Shown here piece after piece: positions 10,946-22,570 of a stretch of 64,000 nucleotides of DNA. The position numbers and the translations under genes were made by a program. The stretch's first letter is position 1. Each line of letters begins with the position of its first letter. Origin of the DNA: Dasypus novemcinctus (Eukaryota; Chordata; Mammalia; Cingulata; Dasypodidae); assembly GCF_030445035.2 (NCBI RefSeq), contig NC_080694.1, forward strand, positions 71,005,147 to 71,069,146, given 5' to 3'. The notes beneath the pieces are model-generated. The model did not search any database, was not told the DNA's origin, and saw nothing but the letters and a program-made list of their open reading frames with translations.

Positions 10946-13900
10946 CTACAAATATGAAACAATTGGGAGCAGGCACTGCCTTCTGTGCAGTCAGCCCCCA
11001 TATGTGCTGCCCACCAGCACTTTTTTCCCATTCCCCCAATTCCCTTGACACAACCCCCAACACAGACATTTGCTTTCTTCTTGCATAATCTGAATGTGAC
11101 AAGTGTTTCCATGAGGGAAATCTTAGTGACGTTTTATTTATTAAAGGGTCAGACATTCTCCCTCCTGGCTGGGCTCTGTCCCTTAGACCTCCAATACTCC
11201 CAAAGGCAGGTCAATAAATGGATAAGATACATATTTGTAAACTTAATTAATGTATGGATGACAATCTCTCTAAATCCAGAGCTTTCAATTTAACTTCAGA
11301 AAGTTATTCTGGAGTCAAGATATTTCAGCAAACTTTTGAGGGGAAAAAAGATAAGCAAGCGATGGTCTCTTTTTTCCCGATACTTAACTGAATTGAGTAG
11401 CTTCATTGGAAATATAAATATTAAAATTAATCGTCATGCAGAGAAAATGTTTTAAGTGCCTTAATATAAGTGTAAATCAGTTCTAATAGACTCTTAGAGA
11501 GGTAGCAAGTTTTCAGAGATATGAATGAATTGAGGGTCCATGCATCCTTGCAGAGCTGTTGTTCCATATTTACCTGTGTTTAATCAGTCAACTCCCCCCT
11601 CGTCCTTAACATTTGAGGTATTTGTCATAATAAATATCTTTCTCCAGACCTAGCATTCAGAATATATTCTGTATGCTTGTATATGCATTTTTACATGTAT
11701 ATAACTTTTTATTTTTCTCTATGATCGCTGAAGAACAATAAAACAGAAATGAATATGATTAATAGGAAGAATGATTTGGGAGTTTGATGGAAAATTCCCC
11801 AAAGTGGGTCCACTGAGGCTGAATCTATTATGACTAAACACGTACAGAAGTAAGTACACATTAATGCACATATGTTGTTATGGAAATTAATTTCATTGTA
11901 TTGTCATAGTTATCCCTTGAAGAAAATATCATTATCACCACCTTTTATAAATGGGTGAACAGAATAACAGTTTAAGTACCTGTTAAATTTGACCTATCTG
12001 CTTAACAGAACTACACTATTCAGAATATATATGAATGTGTGCTTCTTTACCTGTGTGTGTACAGATGTATGTATATATTCACACATATATATTCTTATAC
12101 ATATATTTTTGTGACTGCATTTAGTATGTTTGTTTATTTCTAGTAGTTAGGATACTCAAAAGCATACTTTTGTTTTATACATGCCAGCTTCAAAAGTATA
12201 GCTACTATTGTATAAACCATGTTTTGAAAGTCAGGACAATGTTTTCTACTCCATTTCTAACACTTGCTTCTTTTCTATCTGACTTCAGAAATGTCAATTC
12301 ATCTAACCTAAGCCACTTATTTATAAGGAAAATTTTGCTCTGCCTTCTTTTGCTGCTAGTCATGAGATTATTGTTCAATGAATGTTATGATGTTTAATCA
12401 CAGTTAAAATGTATGGAACAAAAATAGTTATCCAGGAAAATATTAAGATTTTTAAACTTTTTAAATATAAAAATTAAGGATTGTTAAAGTATGTGCAGAT
12501 GAAAATGAAGCCAAAATCTGTCAATTTTATGACAAATTTGGCATTTAAATCAGAGTCTTCTAAATTTATAAAGGACTAGATTGTGCACAGTGCCTATATT
12601 TAGGTAACAACACTGCTAAATTCATGTATGGTTACACATGATCTATTTCCCACAATATGGACTACAATTAATGCAAATATAAATGCTTCAGATCTGAACA
12701 TTTATTCACATCGCCCAATGATGGCAGTGTTGGGTTTTGGTAAGCAGTATGTAACCAATGGTATAAGGGTATATTTCAAAAAACAAACCAAATGGCAGTA
12801 AACCCATAGAAAGTACAGTGATCTTTAGTTAGAACTGATAATCATGGGACTGAGAGAAAAAAACTCATATTTGAGATATTTGAGGAGATGAGATTTATCT
12901 TAATCAACTTCAGAAAATAGAGTAAGTACTCATGGCCAGGAAATAGTATATGCACTACGAGGCTGCCAGAGCATTAAAACATTTTTTCATTAAATGACTC
13001 CTTGTAAATTGTTAAGGGTAGTGAACATAAAGGGAGACTAGAAAAAATTCCAGCACTTGCATCTGAGGCTCCTCCTAGGAAGAAATTAGCTAATGAGTGT
13101 GCCTAGGGTGCTAAATGTGCACTTAGCAGAGATGGGACCCTTTGACACAGTAAAGGACATGAGTCAGGAAGGGTCTCTAGAGGGGAGACAAAGCTCTCTG
13201 GAATGGAATACAGATTTGCAGCCCACTAGGTGGACAAGCAGCTAAGCAAATTTACACACTATTGGACAATAGGACTAGGAAAAGCAAATATGTAAGAGCA
13301 AGGTCTGCATTAGGAGATGGAAGTAATTGATATGACAGTAACCTGGGTCTATTTGGGAAAGGGTGAGATAAAAAGTTCCATGGGTTGTCAGCGAACTGAT
13401 CCAGAGACTTCCATGAATCATACTAAGAAATGTGAATCTTCATTTGCATGGAATGGCCACTCATTTAGAACAGAACCATCAGGTAGAAATGGAATGGCAG
13501 TGAGATATGTTGAAGGTAAGAGATTAGTTACAGTGAAGTCATCTTCTCATGGCAACGGTGGATTATTACATGCCTGTGAAGTGCTCCTCCATGGCTGCGC
13601 CTCCCTGGAACTGAAGCTCAACTCAAGAGGCTTCATTCTCCAGAACATCCTCTCTGGCCACCCAAGCTAAAGCAGTCACCAGGCACACTCCCATTTTAAC
13701 TTGCTGCAATGCTCCACTTATTTGTTTATTGAATGGGTACTTAACTTCTACTTTCATTCATTAAAATATAAGTTGTATGTGGGGAGAAATACTGTTTTTC
13801 CCTCTGAGCTGTATTCCAGGATATAGAACAGTACTCCTAATTTCTCTGTTATCATATATTTATTGATCAAATGGGTGAAGAAAGAAAATGTGTGGCAATA

Positions 13901-14262
13901 GAAAAGGGCAGAAATGAGCAGATAGGAAAGATATAGAAAAATTTTTGCTAGAAATTGACAAGTTATTGAAGGAGGATATGAAGAGAGAACTAAGCTAAAA
14001 CTATAATATTTATTTGTATGCTTGGGCCATAAATATATTTTGGAAACACCAAATCAAATAGTGACCTTCTAAGAATCTTCAGTTTGAAAAAGTATGAGAA
14101 TGAACGTAATTTCAAAACATTTTCAATTATGGAATTGCCAGTAACGTACTGTGAACCATATATCTTGTATGACATGACAGATCTCTTTAACAGCTTGAAA
14201 ACGATCTTCCCATCATCTGAGAGAGTCCCTGGGATGAACGGTACCCTCCTCTCTTCCAGGCC
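10946..14262. other. AT-rich intergenic DNA upstream of the OR10-like pseudogene
   Basis: There is no recognisable gene. A (TATG/TGTA)-rich stretch occurs near 12030-12115. The ORF at 13317-13670 (+, 117 codons) shows no recognisable domain and is probably chance or part of an old unidentified repeat. Confidence 0.5.
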
Positions 14263-15210
14263 ATGAGCTTCAACTGCTCCTTGTAGCATGAGAACACTTG
14301 TCCATCCAGCGCTTTGCCTTTGCCCGGTTCTCTGAGCTACATGAGCAGGGCACCCTCCTCTTTGCCCCCATCCTGTTCCTGTTCCTGACGTCCTTGATGG
14401 GCAATATTCTCATAGCCCTCGCCATCTGGAGCAGCCCAGGCTTTCACACACCCATGTACTTCTTCCTGGTCAACTTGTCCCTCTTGGAGATCAGCTACGC
14501 TTGCTCCATCATCCCCAAGATCCTGCAGAGCCTCGTGAGCAAGGCCCAAGGGATCTCTCAAGAGGGCTGCACCAAGCAGATGTTCTTCTTCATGTTTTTT
14601 TGCTATTAGTGAGTGCTGCCTACTGGCAGCCATGGCTGTCAACCGCTATTTGGCCATCTGTGCCCCACTCCACTATGCAACTCAAATGAGTAGTGGGGTG
14701 TGGGTCCACCTGGCAAGGGTTTCTATGGAGTTGGGATGCCTGGTGGGCTTGGGCCAGACCAACTATATTTTCTCCTTGAACTTCTGTGGCCCCTGTGAGA
14801 AGGCCCACTTCTTCTGTGACCTCCCACTCATCCTAATACCTGCCTGTGGGGATACAGCCCAAAAATGAAACTGTGGTCTTTGTCATGGCAGTCCTTTGCA
14901 TATCCAGCCCATTTTTGCTGATCATTGCTTCCTACGGCAGAATTCTAGCTGCTGTGCTTGTCATGCCCTTACTTGAAGCCATAAAGTTCTTTCCACCTGC
15001 TCCTCCCACCTGCTGGTAGTGACACACTTCTATGGCTCAGGATCCATCACTTCCATGAGGCCCAAGGCCAGCCGTTCTCCAGGGATGGACAAACTCATTG
15101 CCCTCTACTATATAGTGGTGAAATCCATGCTTAAGCCCATCATCCATAGTTTATGAAACTAGGAAATCAAGGTAGCCCTCCAGAGAATCCTGAGCAGAAA
15201 AAGACTCTGA
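14263..15210 (+). pseudogene. Olfactory receptor pseudogene, class II, OR10-like
   Basis: The translated pieces give a seven-helix olfactory receptor. TM1 has a GNI motif and TM2 is preceded by PMYFF. The TM3 end is MAVNRYLAIC (14632 on), where the usual MAYDRY has lost its Asp. An ECL2 with the typical Cys pattern and an RPKAS/PIIHSL-type TM7 follow. Breaks seen: an in-frame TAG at 14284 seven codons after the ATG, frame changes before about 14298, in the T run at about 14594-14601 and in the A run near 14862, and stops in the TM7 NPxxY region. A pyrimidine-rich CTCTCTTCCAG precedes the ATG, as for many OR coding exons. OR10 is the best guess for the family; the subfamily is uncertain. The last in-frame stop is at 15208-15210. 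Confidence 0.9.
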
Positions 15211-16999
15211 GCTGTGGGTAGGCTCTGAGGATTACCAAACCTGGCCTTTGAAAAGATGCATACATAACCCAAGAATAAGCAAGCAAACAGAAACACACAA
15301 AATGTGCACTCCTCAACCAGTTCTAAGGAACTTCTTTAATAACAGTGATGGTAATTTTAGATACATCTCTGTACAAAATTGCTTTTTGTTAAACTCTGGA
15401 AGTGAATTTTTTACAAGATGAGTCCAATACTGATAGATACTCCAAAATATTTTAGTCTAAGATAGGAGTATAAATCACCAGGTTCTGTCTCAGGAGTCTG
15501 AAAAATTCTCACTCTACACTCTTAGGTATTTTCTAGCTCTTAAGGGACCCGTTTACTGTCTTCCCTAGGCACTAAAGGGCATGTTCTGACATATAATTGC
15601 CCCACATGATTTAATTCCAATGTAACTTCTTAAAGCATATTATTTCTTTCTGTAAAACATGTTTTAGTCCTTTATAAAAATTTCTTTATTGGTAAATATG
15701 GAGTCAAAGATTCCTTTTTGTGATTTAAGGGTGCCATGAAAATATGTAAACATGCAAATAAAAGCAAGCTTATATTTCAGACATATTTGTTACAGATTAC
15801 TAAAAGAAAAATATGAGAAATTTTTACTAAGAAATCTCATCATGAAAACATTTTAAAAGAAAGGGATAATATTAATATCCAAGGATGGAAGGGGAAAACT
15901 GAACTAAAAATAATTACATAAATCATTTCCAAAATTTTCATGTAATTTAAAAACTATTATATATGGACAGATAAATTCTATATGGAGTTCATCCAAAGAC
16001 CCGCACTCAAGGGAAAGGAACATGGTTACAGCACATTTCAGTAGCTCTAAGCTCTTGGACGTGTGTGCCTTGGCTTTGAACATCTGGTTCTCAGGGCAGT
16101 TCCATGTTAACACTTGATCTATGAATGTTTATTAAGAAGTTACACCTTAGCTGTAATACGACAAAGTGTGGACTACTCTGATGGCTTCTGTGATTTTACT
16201 TAAGTCTATCCTGAAAATGAAGTGACTTACGCTTACCTCAGAATGTGCTATTTCTAGGTGTAATACTTCTATCATTGCATAGGACTGAAGTGAACTCACT
16301 AATGACCGAGGTGTTGATTTGTTCCATATCCCTATTTCCAAAGCTTGTTCAATTAATACCTTGAAACATAGTACTCTGTGGTGTTTATTTACATGTGCAA
16401 GTAGTAATTAATAAGGTAACCAACCCAAGCATGCAAATATAACTCATTATGAAACAACTTTAGGAAGATGAACATTTAGAAGTTGTCTATTAGTCTAGAA
16501 AGGCATACAAGTTTTATTTAGTATTAAAGTACGCTAGCAAGCTTAAAAACAGTTTGTATAATGTGACCACTATTTTTCTGAACAAATAAGTTTGAAAGAT
16601 AAAATGTTAACAGTATAATTCCTATGTAGTCATATATTCAATGATTTCTTTGTATCTCTATTTCTGTGGTTTCTTCAATAATTATAGAGTTCATGTGTAA
16701 TAAAAGTAGTAAAATTTTTATTGTGCACATTTTTTCTTAAAACAAATATAAAACAAGCTGTTAGAGAAAAATTATAAAATATACAGAAGTATAAATATTG
16801 TTATTTAATTAATATATTAATGCAGCCTAAACAACAATCAAAATAAATATTTGATTTATTTTATTTTAGCCATTTTTCTTTTGCTAACCACACAACCACA
16901 CACATAATTTCTCATGTTTAATTATGTTAGCAAAATATATACTGCTTTGAAAACAGGTGAACATAAAATCACAAAATATGCATATGTTCGAACATCTTA
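15211..16999. other. AT-rich intergenic DNA, nothing identified
   Basis: Mostly 65-70% AT by eye, with scattered short ORFs (15904-16113, 16147-16341, both minus) that have no recognisable similarity. No repeat could be named. Confidence 0.5.
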
Positions 17000-17084
17000 T
17001 TTTTTTTGGATGTAACTGGGATTGAAACAAGACCCTCATAAATGGAAAGCAGGTGCTGAACCACTGAGCTATACCTGCGCACCA
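17000..17084 (-). mobile_element. Short tRNA-head SINE with TSD
   Basis: On the minus strand this is a bare tRNA-like unit of about 75 bp with an A box (TATAGCTCAGTGG) and a B box (GTTTCAATCCC), ending in an A-rich tail. It is flanked by the direct repeat AACATCTTA at 16991-16999 and 17085-17093. The body found in the longer DAS-like elements is absent. Confidence 0.75.
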
Positions 17085-17225
17085 AACATCTTAATTTTTA
17101 ATGCTTTAAATTTTACAGTATCATCAACTTCCCCTCAATATTTCCACTATTATACGCAGCTGAATTATTGGAGGTGGTTAGAAATCCCTCCATCAGTGCT
17201 GCTGGTTTCAAGGAGAGTTTGTGTC

Positions 17226-18085
17226 TGATTTCCTGGCAGCAGCCTCAGCAGCCGGCACCATGGTCCTGGCACTAACTGACCTTCAGCCATAGGAGGAACT
17301 GGCCGAGCACATCAAATGTGTCATTGATTCGACCTCCAAAACCAGCCTGTGCTGTTTCTCCAACAACTTGCCCACAACAGAGTCTGGGCCAGGACCCAGT
17401 TCAGGGAGGCTGGTTCAGGCAGGATGGGAGACCTCCTGTGGAGTTCCTAAGAGTGCTTACTCCTTTATTTAGGATTCCCTGCATTTTTGTCCCTAAGAGA
17501 GAGGAGTGGAAAGGACCAAGTGACTCCAGAGGATGTCCCTGTATAGAACTTGTGGCCCTGGTGTTGAGGCTCTATTCTACCTTGTGAGATTAACTGATTT
17601 TATTCTTTTCAATAGCCTCTCTTTTGGTTTTAGACAGTATAAGATGCGTTAACATTAACTTTTTAAATTTATGTTTGAGAATAATCCTAAAGCAAACCCA
17701 TGTAAAACCTAAATTCATTTTTTTCTCTTTTTATTTAAAATTTTGAAGAACAATGTTGTATTTGCCCTAAGCTTCCCCTTTCCACTCGCTCAGCAAAGCT
17801 CCTTCCATGTATGGCTGGGATGCTGCCCGATGCATGAATCAGAACTACTCAAATAAACTCAGGCAGATAATATCTTGTCTTATGGAATATTTTATATTAA
17901 CATAAGGCATGCCTTTAAAGATGTAAAGGAAAATCCTCCAACGGTGCTGATGATGCGTGTTTCTGGATGTGGGTATGTTGCCAGCAAACACCTTTTCATC
18001 TTGTAATAATTCATTGGGCTCTACATTATTTATGATTTATGTTTTCTTTTTGTTTGCATTATGTCAATAAAAAGTTAATGGAAAA
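17226..18085 (+). pseudogene. Possible processed pseudogene, parent not recognised
   Basis: A locally GC-rich segment starts with a CAGCAGCCGGCACCATGG context at about 17246-17263. It reads roughly 11 codons to an in-frame TAG, with codons continuing after it. A long AT-rich stretch with UTR character follows, with a GTCAATAAAAAG polyadenylation-like signal at about 18063. That layout (Kozak-like ATG, broken frame, 3' UTR, AATAAA) suggests an old retrocopy. There is no clear poly-A tail or TSD, and I could not name the parent. The overlapping ORF 17318-17587 is in another frame. Confidence 0.3.
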
Positions 18086-18930
18086 GTTAAATTAATCAGC
18101 ATAAATATAGGTGCCATTGAAAAAATACTAAGATTTTTTATCTTATTGTGGGTATAACAATATTGTGTTTATTATTTTATATTATGTCTGTTTGCATTTA
18201 CAAGATTTTAAATGATACTGAAAATCAGATTGCTTTTAAAGCTTTGGCTGTCCTAATGCACCAAAGAAAATTTAATTTGAATATGGCCACTCATTATGTT
18301 GCACCTTACTAGAGCCCTGAGATACTGGAAAACATTAACAGTTAAAGCAAGTCCCATCCTTGGGAGAGTAAGGGGTTGACTTACTGCAAATAACCATCCT
18401 GCCCAATTGACATTTACAAACTCACGGATGCCCCCTCTTTTATCTATGGTATGCAATGGACAGGTCTTCTGAATTCCCATTCTTTGTTTCATAAATGATT
18501 AGCTGAACTGTGTCCTCACTGAAAAGTCAGTTTTTAAAAAGGTTGTTAACCAAAGTTGGTTAAGCTCTTCTCCTCCCACAGGTCCCAGAATTTTGACCAC
18601 CTTCTGTCAGAGCCATCAGTACAAAACCCCTCTCAGAGAACTGGCTGGCATCAGCATGATCTATCTACCATATGATCACATTAACATTTCTTCCAATTCT
18701 AGTCTTATTTGCTCTTTCTACAAAGAAAAACTTGGTCTTTGGAGATCTTATGTTCAGAGCATTCTCCCTTTCTCTAATACTCTTTCAAATATAGACCCTC
18801 CTTACCTAAATCCCAATTGGTTTTTAATTGACAACCACATTTATAATTGTTAATGGGAATCAAATTATATTTTATGAACAGGGAAACACAAGGTCTACCT
18901 AGTGTGTTATAATTGTCTTAACAAATCAAA
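18086..18930. other. Intergenic DNA, nothing identified
   Basis: There is no recognisable gene or repeat. ORFs 18253-18492 (-) and 18593-18853 (+) show no domain or motif. Confidence 0.45.
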
Positions 18931-18934
18931 AGCA

Positions 18935-19280
18935 CTATCAGCAGGACTTGAAAGAAGGTTTAGCAAGACAATAGTTTGGATGTTCAATGCAAATTATTTG
19001 CTTGCTTACTTGCAAGCTGCCAACACTGCCAATATGCCATAACCAGGTCAAGGGCACACAAGACTTTTGGGAAGAGTGTAAACTACAAAGTAAACTATAA
19101 TCCATGCAGTGTGTAACAGTGCCCCAAAATGTATTCACCAAATGCAATGAATGTGCCACAATGATGAAAGAGTTTGTTGATGTGAGAGGAGTGGGGGTAA
19201 GGTATGTGGGACCCTTTTATATTTTTTTAATGAAACATTTCTCATGATTTATGTATCTTCAGGAAAATACAATTAAAAAA
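18935..19280 (+). mobile_element. Retroposon family copy 1 (L1 3'-UTR-like), 5'-truncated
   Basis: This is the tail half of the family also seen in copies 2-8. It has the block with GTAAACTACAAAGTAAACTATAATCCATG, then AATGAATGTGCCACAATGATGAAAGAG, then the end CATGATTTATGTATCTTCAGG and an A-rich stretch. It lies tail-to-tail with copy 2. ORFs in it are not genes. Confidence 0.75.
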
Positions 19281-19344
19281 ATAGGTGACGGACATGGGAG
19301 TTTCTAAGGTCCATTGGCCTGATGGTCTACACATAGCAGACACT

Positions 19345-20256
19345 TACATTTTTTTTTTAATTGATTTTGTAAAAATATTACATTAAAAAAATATGAGGTC
19401 CCATTCAACCCCACCACCCCCACCCCACCACTCCCCCCCCCCCCCCAGCAACACTCACTCCCATCATCATGACACATCCATTGCATTTGGTAAATACATC
19501 TCTGGGCATCTCTGCACCTCATGGTCAATGGTCCACATCATGGCCCATACTCTCCCACATTCCATCCAGTGGGCCCTGGGAGGATTTACAATGTCCAGTG
19601 ATTGACCCTGAAGCACCACACAGGGCAACTCTAAGTCCCAAAGGCGCCTCCACATCTCATCTCTTCCTGCCATTCCCCATACCCATATCAGCCACCATGT
19701 CCACTTTTCCCACTCCAATGCCACCTTTTCTCTGTGGACCTTGGATTGGTTGTGTCCGTTGCACCTCTATGTCAAGAGGAGGCTCAGATTCCACAGGAAT
19801 ACTGGATGCAATCCTCCTGCTTTCAGTTGTAGGCACTCTAGGCTCCATGGTGTGGTGGTTGTCCTTCTTCAACTCCATCTTAGCTGAGTGAGGTGAGTAC
19901 AATAAATCAGATTGTAGGAGCTGAAGTCTGTTGAGTCTCAGGGCCTGGCTATCATATTGTCAGTCCAGAGATTCAAATCCCATAAATATATCTTAAACCC
20001 CAACACCAACTACAATTCCAGTAAAGTAGCATGAAAGTCTTGTGAAAAGAGATCCCATCTGAGTCCAGTTTCATCACGCAGAAACACCAGCTCCAAAGAA
20101 GGGCCATCTGACATGGCAGTGAACCCCATCTGCCATGACCATAGAACCCGTGGGTCTCTTTAGCCCTCAAAGGAACCAATAACTGGGGTTGTATCTACTT
20201 TATCTGTCTCTTAGACTCTGCTCAGTTGTGCATAAGGGCAATCCTTCTGACAGCCT
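19345..20256 (-). mobile_element. Retroposon family copy 2 (L1 3'-UTR-like), main part
   Basis: On the minus strand the element ends in an A-rich tail (a T run near 19349-19360 on plus). It carries all blocks of the family, including a C-rich plus-strand run at about 19430-19446. It extends further 5' than copies 7 and 8. The DAS SINE at 20272-20657 splits it, and recognisable flanking element sequence continues from 20673 to about 20900. ORFs at 19393-19902 on both strands are chance frames. Confidence 0.75.
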
Positions 20257-20271
20257 CCAGACTCTTTTTTA

Positions 20272-20657
20272 ATTTTTAATTAATTAATTAATTTTTTTTA
20301 TGAAAGTTTTTTTTTTAATTCCCCTCCCCTCCCCCGGTTGTCTGTTTTCTGTGTCTTTTTGCTGCGTCTTGTTTCTTTGTCCGCTTCTGTTGTCGTCAGT
20401 GGCACAGGAAGTGTGGGCGGCGCCATTCCTCGGCAGGCTGCTCCCTCCTTCGCGCTGGGCGGCTCTTCTTATGGGTGCACTCCTTGTGCGTGGGGCTCCC
20501 CTACGCGGGGGACACCCCTGTGTGGCAGGGCACTCCTTGTGTGCATCAGCACTGTGCATGAGCCAGCTCCACACAGGTCAAGGAGGCCCGGGGCTTGAAC
20601 CGCGGACCTCCCATGTGGTAGACTGACACCCTAACCACTGGGCCAAAGTCCGTTTCC
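20272..20657 (-). mobile_element. Full-length DAS-type SINE with perfect 15-bp TSD
   Basis: On the minus strand it has a tRNA-like head near 20655-20585 with the B box (GGTTCAAGCCCC), a GC-rich body and an A/T-rich tail. The direct repeat CCAGACTCTTTTTTA flanks it at 20257-20271 and 20658-20672, with no mismatch. On the element's strand the repeat starts TAAAAAA, matching the L1 endonuclease preference. Low decay of the CpG-rich body suggests a young insertion. ORFs at 20284-20626 lie in the SINE. Confidence 0.95.
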
Positions 20658-20672
20658 CCAGACTCTTTTTTA

Positions 20673-20880
20673 GAGACTCGTAGCCATATAAACTCATTTC
20701 TCCTTTCCATTTCCCCCTTACATTAGGTCAAACAGCATTTTAAATTAATGTTATTATATGTAGACAGGGATATTCTGCTGATCCGCATTGAACCTTCCAT
20801 TCAAGGTCATTTTCCAGTTGCATCATCACTTGGTACTTGATAGTGATCCCTTGGTGCCAGGGAGGCTCATCCCCAGGACA
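20673..20880 (-). mobile_element. Retroposon family copy 2, continuation beyond the SINE
   Basis: The sequence resumes directly after the right TSD of the SINE with AGAGACTCGTAGCCATATAAACTC and continues to about 20880. This shows the family extends at least about 1.1 kb from its tail. The 5' boundary is unclear. Confidence 0.5.
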
Positions 20881-21165
20881 CTTACTTTTAATAAGAGGTC
20901 TTGGGAGACTGCCTGGCCTGGTGTAGTCGGGGTCTGAGGGAGTGGTGGAAGGCCCAGGTCCAGGTGTGGCGAGGGCACCGGGAGCCTTCCACAGCATGGG
21001 CATTGGGCCGACCTTCAGGGCAGTTGGACTTGGTCTGCCTCTGATGCCCACCGAACTGGCAATCTGTGCTGGGTTTCTATGCCTCACAGGTCTGGTCATC
21101 TGCTGAAAACAAGAACATCCTCTTACTGAGCAAGTGTCCCTCTGGGAAGCTTCACACCAGTCCAC
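20881..21165. other. GC-rich segment of unknown nature
   Basis: This block is clearly richer in GC than either flank. On the minus strand it forms part of a 141-codon ORF (20740-21165) rich in Pro, Ser and Gly. I recognise no domain, and part of the ORF overlaps repeat DNA, so coding is doubtful. It may be the 5' part of the adjacent retroposon, or an unrelated exon. Confidence 0.3.
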
Positions 21166-22570
21166 ATCATATCCTCACACAAATGCCTGTTATCATTTGC
21201 TAGGAAAGGATATTTTTTTCTCATTTTTTATTATGGTCTACATTTTGGTAAGCAAGTTTACAATGTTTGGGGGACTCAAGATCATTAATATCACTTCAAT
21301 GCATAGCACAGACCACTCCCAAGTTACATGTCAATGTTTTTCTGATTAGATAATGTTTTTTCCCCCATACACTGTTTTTTTAATCACCCAATTCAACTTC
21401 ATATTATATTCAACCAGTTTTTACCTGCATTAAAATGATTCTCTAAGCTCAATCTCTGTAAAAGTATATAATTTTTCAACAACTACATTTATAAAATAAT
21501 AACTTGATAAAGTAGCCCTGAACAGAATCTAGAATTAAAGTCAATAAGTATTTTGATAATAATCTGTAAGTAAATAACTGCTGTGAACATATGGAAAAAA
21601 GGACTATATATTTAAGTTTAAAAAATGACCAGTATTGTTGGTTAATATATATAGAAAATACTTATACTCAATAGGAAGAAATAATTTTGTAAATTCTATT
21701 AAATCATCAATAAAAATGACTACTATATAAATGTCAAAGACAAACACTTTTTATTATTTATAAGGCACTTCATGTATGGTTGCAGATAAAATTTTCAGAT
21801 TTAATGACAATACAAAAATTGTGTTTCCATATTTGGCATAGATTTCAGGTAGAGAGCTAAAGGGTTGATCAAATGGGATTGAGCATGATTCTATGCTGAC
21901 AAGAGATGCATAAAAGAGAAACATTATCTTTATGGCATGAATCTTTTGGGGATTCCTTTGTGGGTGAAAAGGATAAGCAAGATCTGTGGATATTCATATT
22001 ACTCTACTGAATGGACTCTACTGAATGGACTGAATGGGAATGTCTGTAATTCCCAATTAGGGACATTTTTAGGCAACTGTGACTTTTCCAATGCACCTAC
22101 ACATTTCACATACACCAAATGCCCACTGCCAGTGTTTCTATTAAACTTGTGACCTGAAAGCAATAGGAACTATCTTCAGTTAAACTCAAACTTTTGCACT
22201 GATGACCTGAGCTCTACCTCTATGGGTAGAAGCTTTGCATCTGTGATGTAAAAATAGGTTCGCCATGATAATGTCAGTAACTACATCAATAACTAAGATT
22301 TGGAAGGTATACAAATACATACATACCCATACATGTTTCTTTATTTATGTGTAGTGTCTTTACAAACTAGCCAATGAAAGAGACATATAACATTCCCAGA
22401 AAGGATTTAGAGTAGACAACTGCTGGATCCCATTGGGAAGAAATTTCATGCTTACTTATATTTAGGAGATTTAGCCTGTGCACTCCTAAATGAAATGAGC
22501 ATCCATATTACATAAAGTCTAAAAATCCCCAACATCTAAGGGATTGTTAGCAAATATTTCCCTTTTCTGC
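21166..22570. other. AT-rich intergenic DNA 3' of the OR2-like gene
   Basis: No gene or nameable repeat is seen. A short direct duplication (ACTCTACTGAATGG twice) lies at about 22001-22030. Confidence 0.45.

Noticed and set aside
14298-14868. Two separate short OR genes
   Set aside because: They are frame-shifted pieces of one OR pseudogene spanning 14263-15210.
19393-19902. ORFs of 70-140 codons on both strands
   Set aside because: They lie inside retroposon copy 2; equivalent frames are broken in most other copies.
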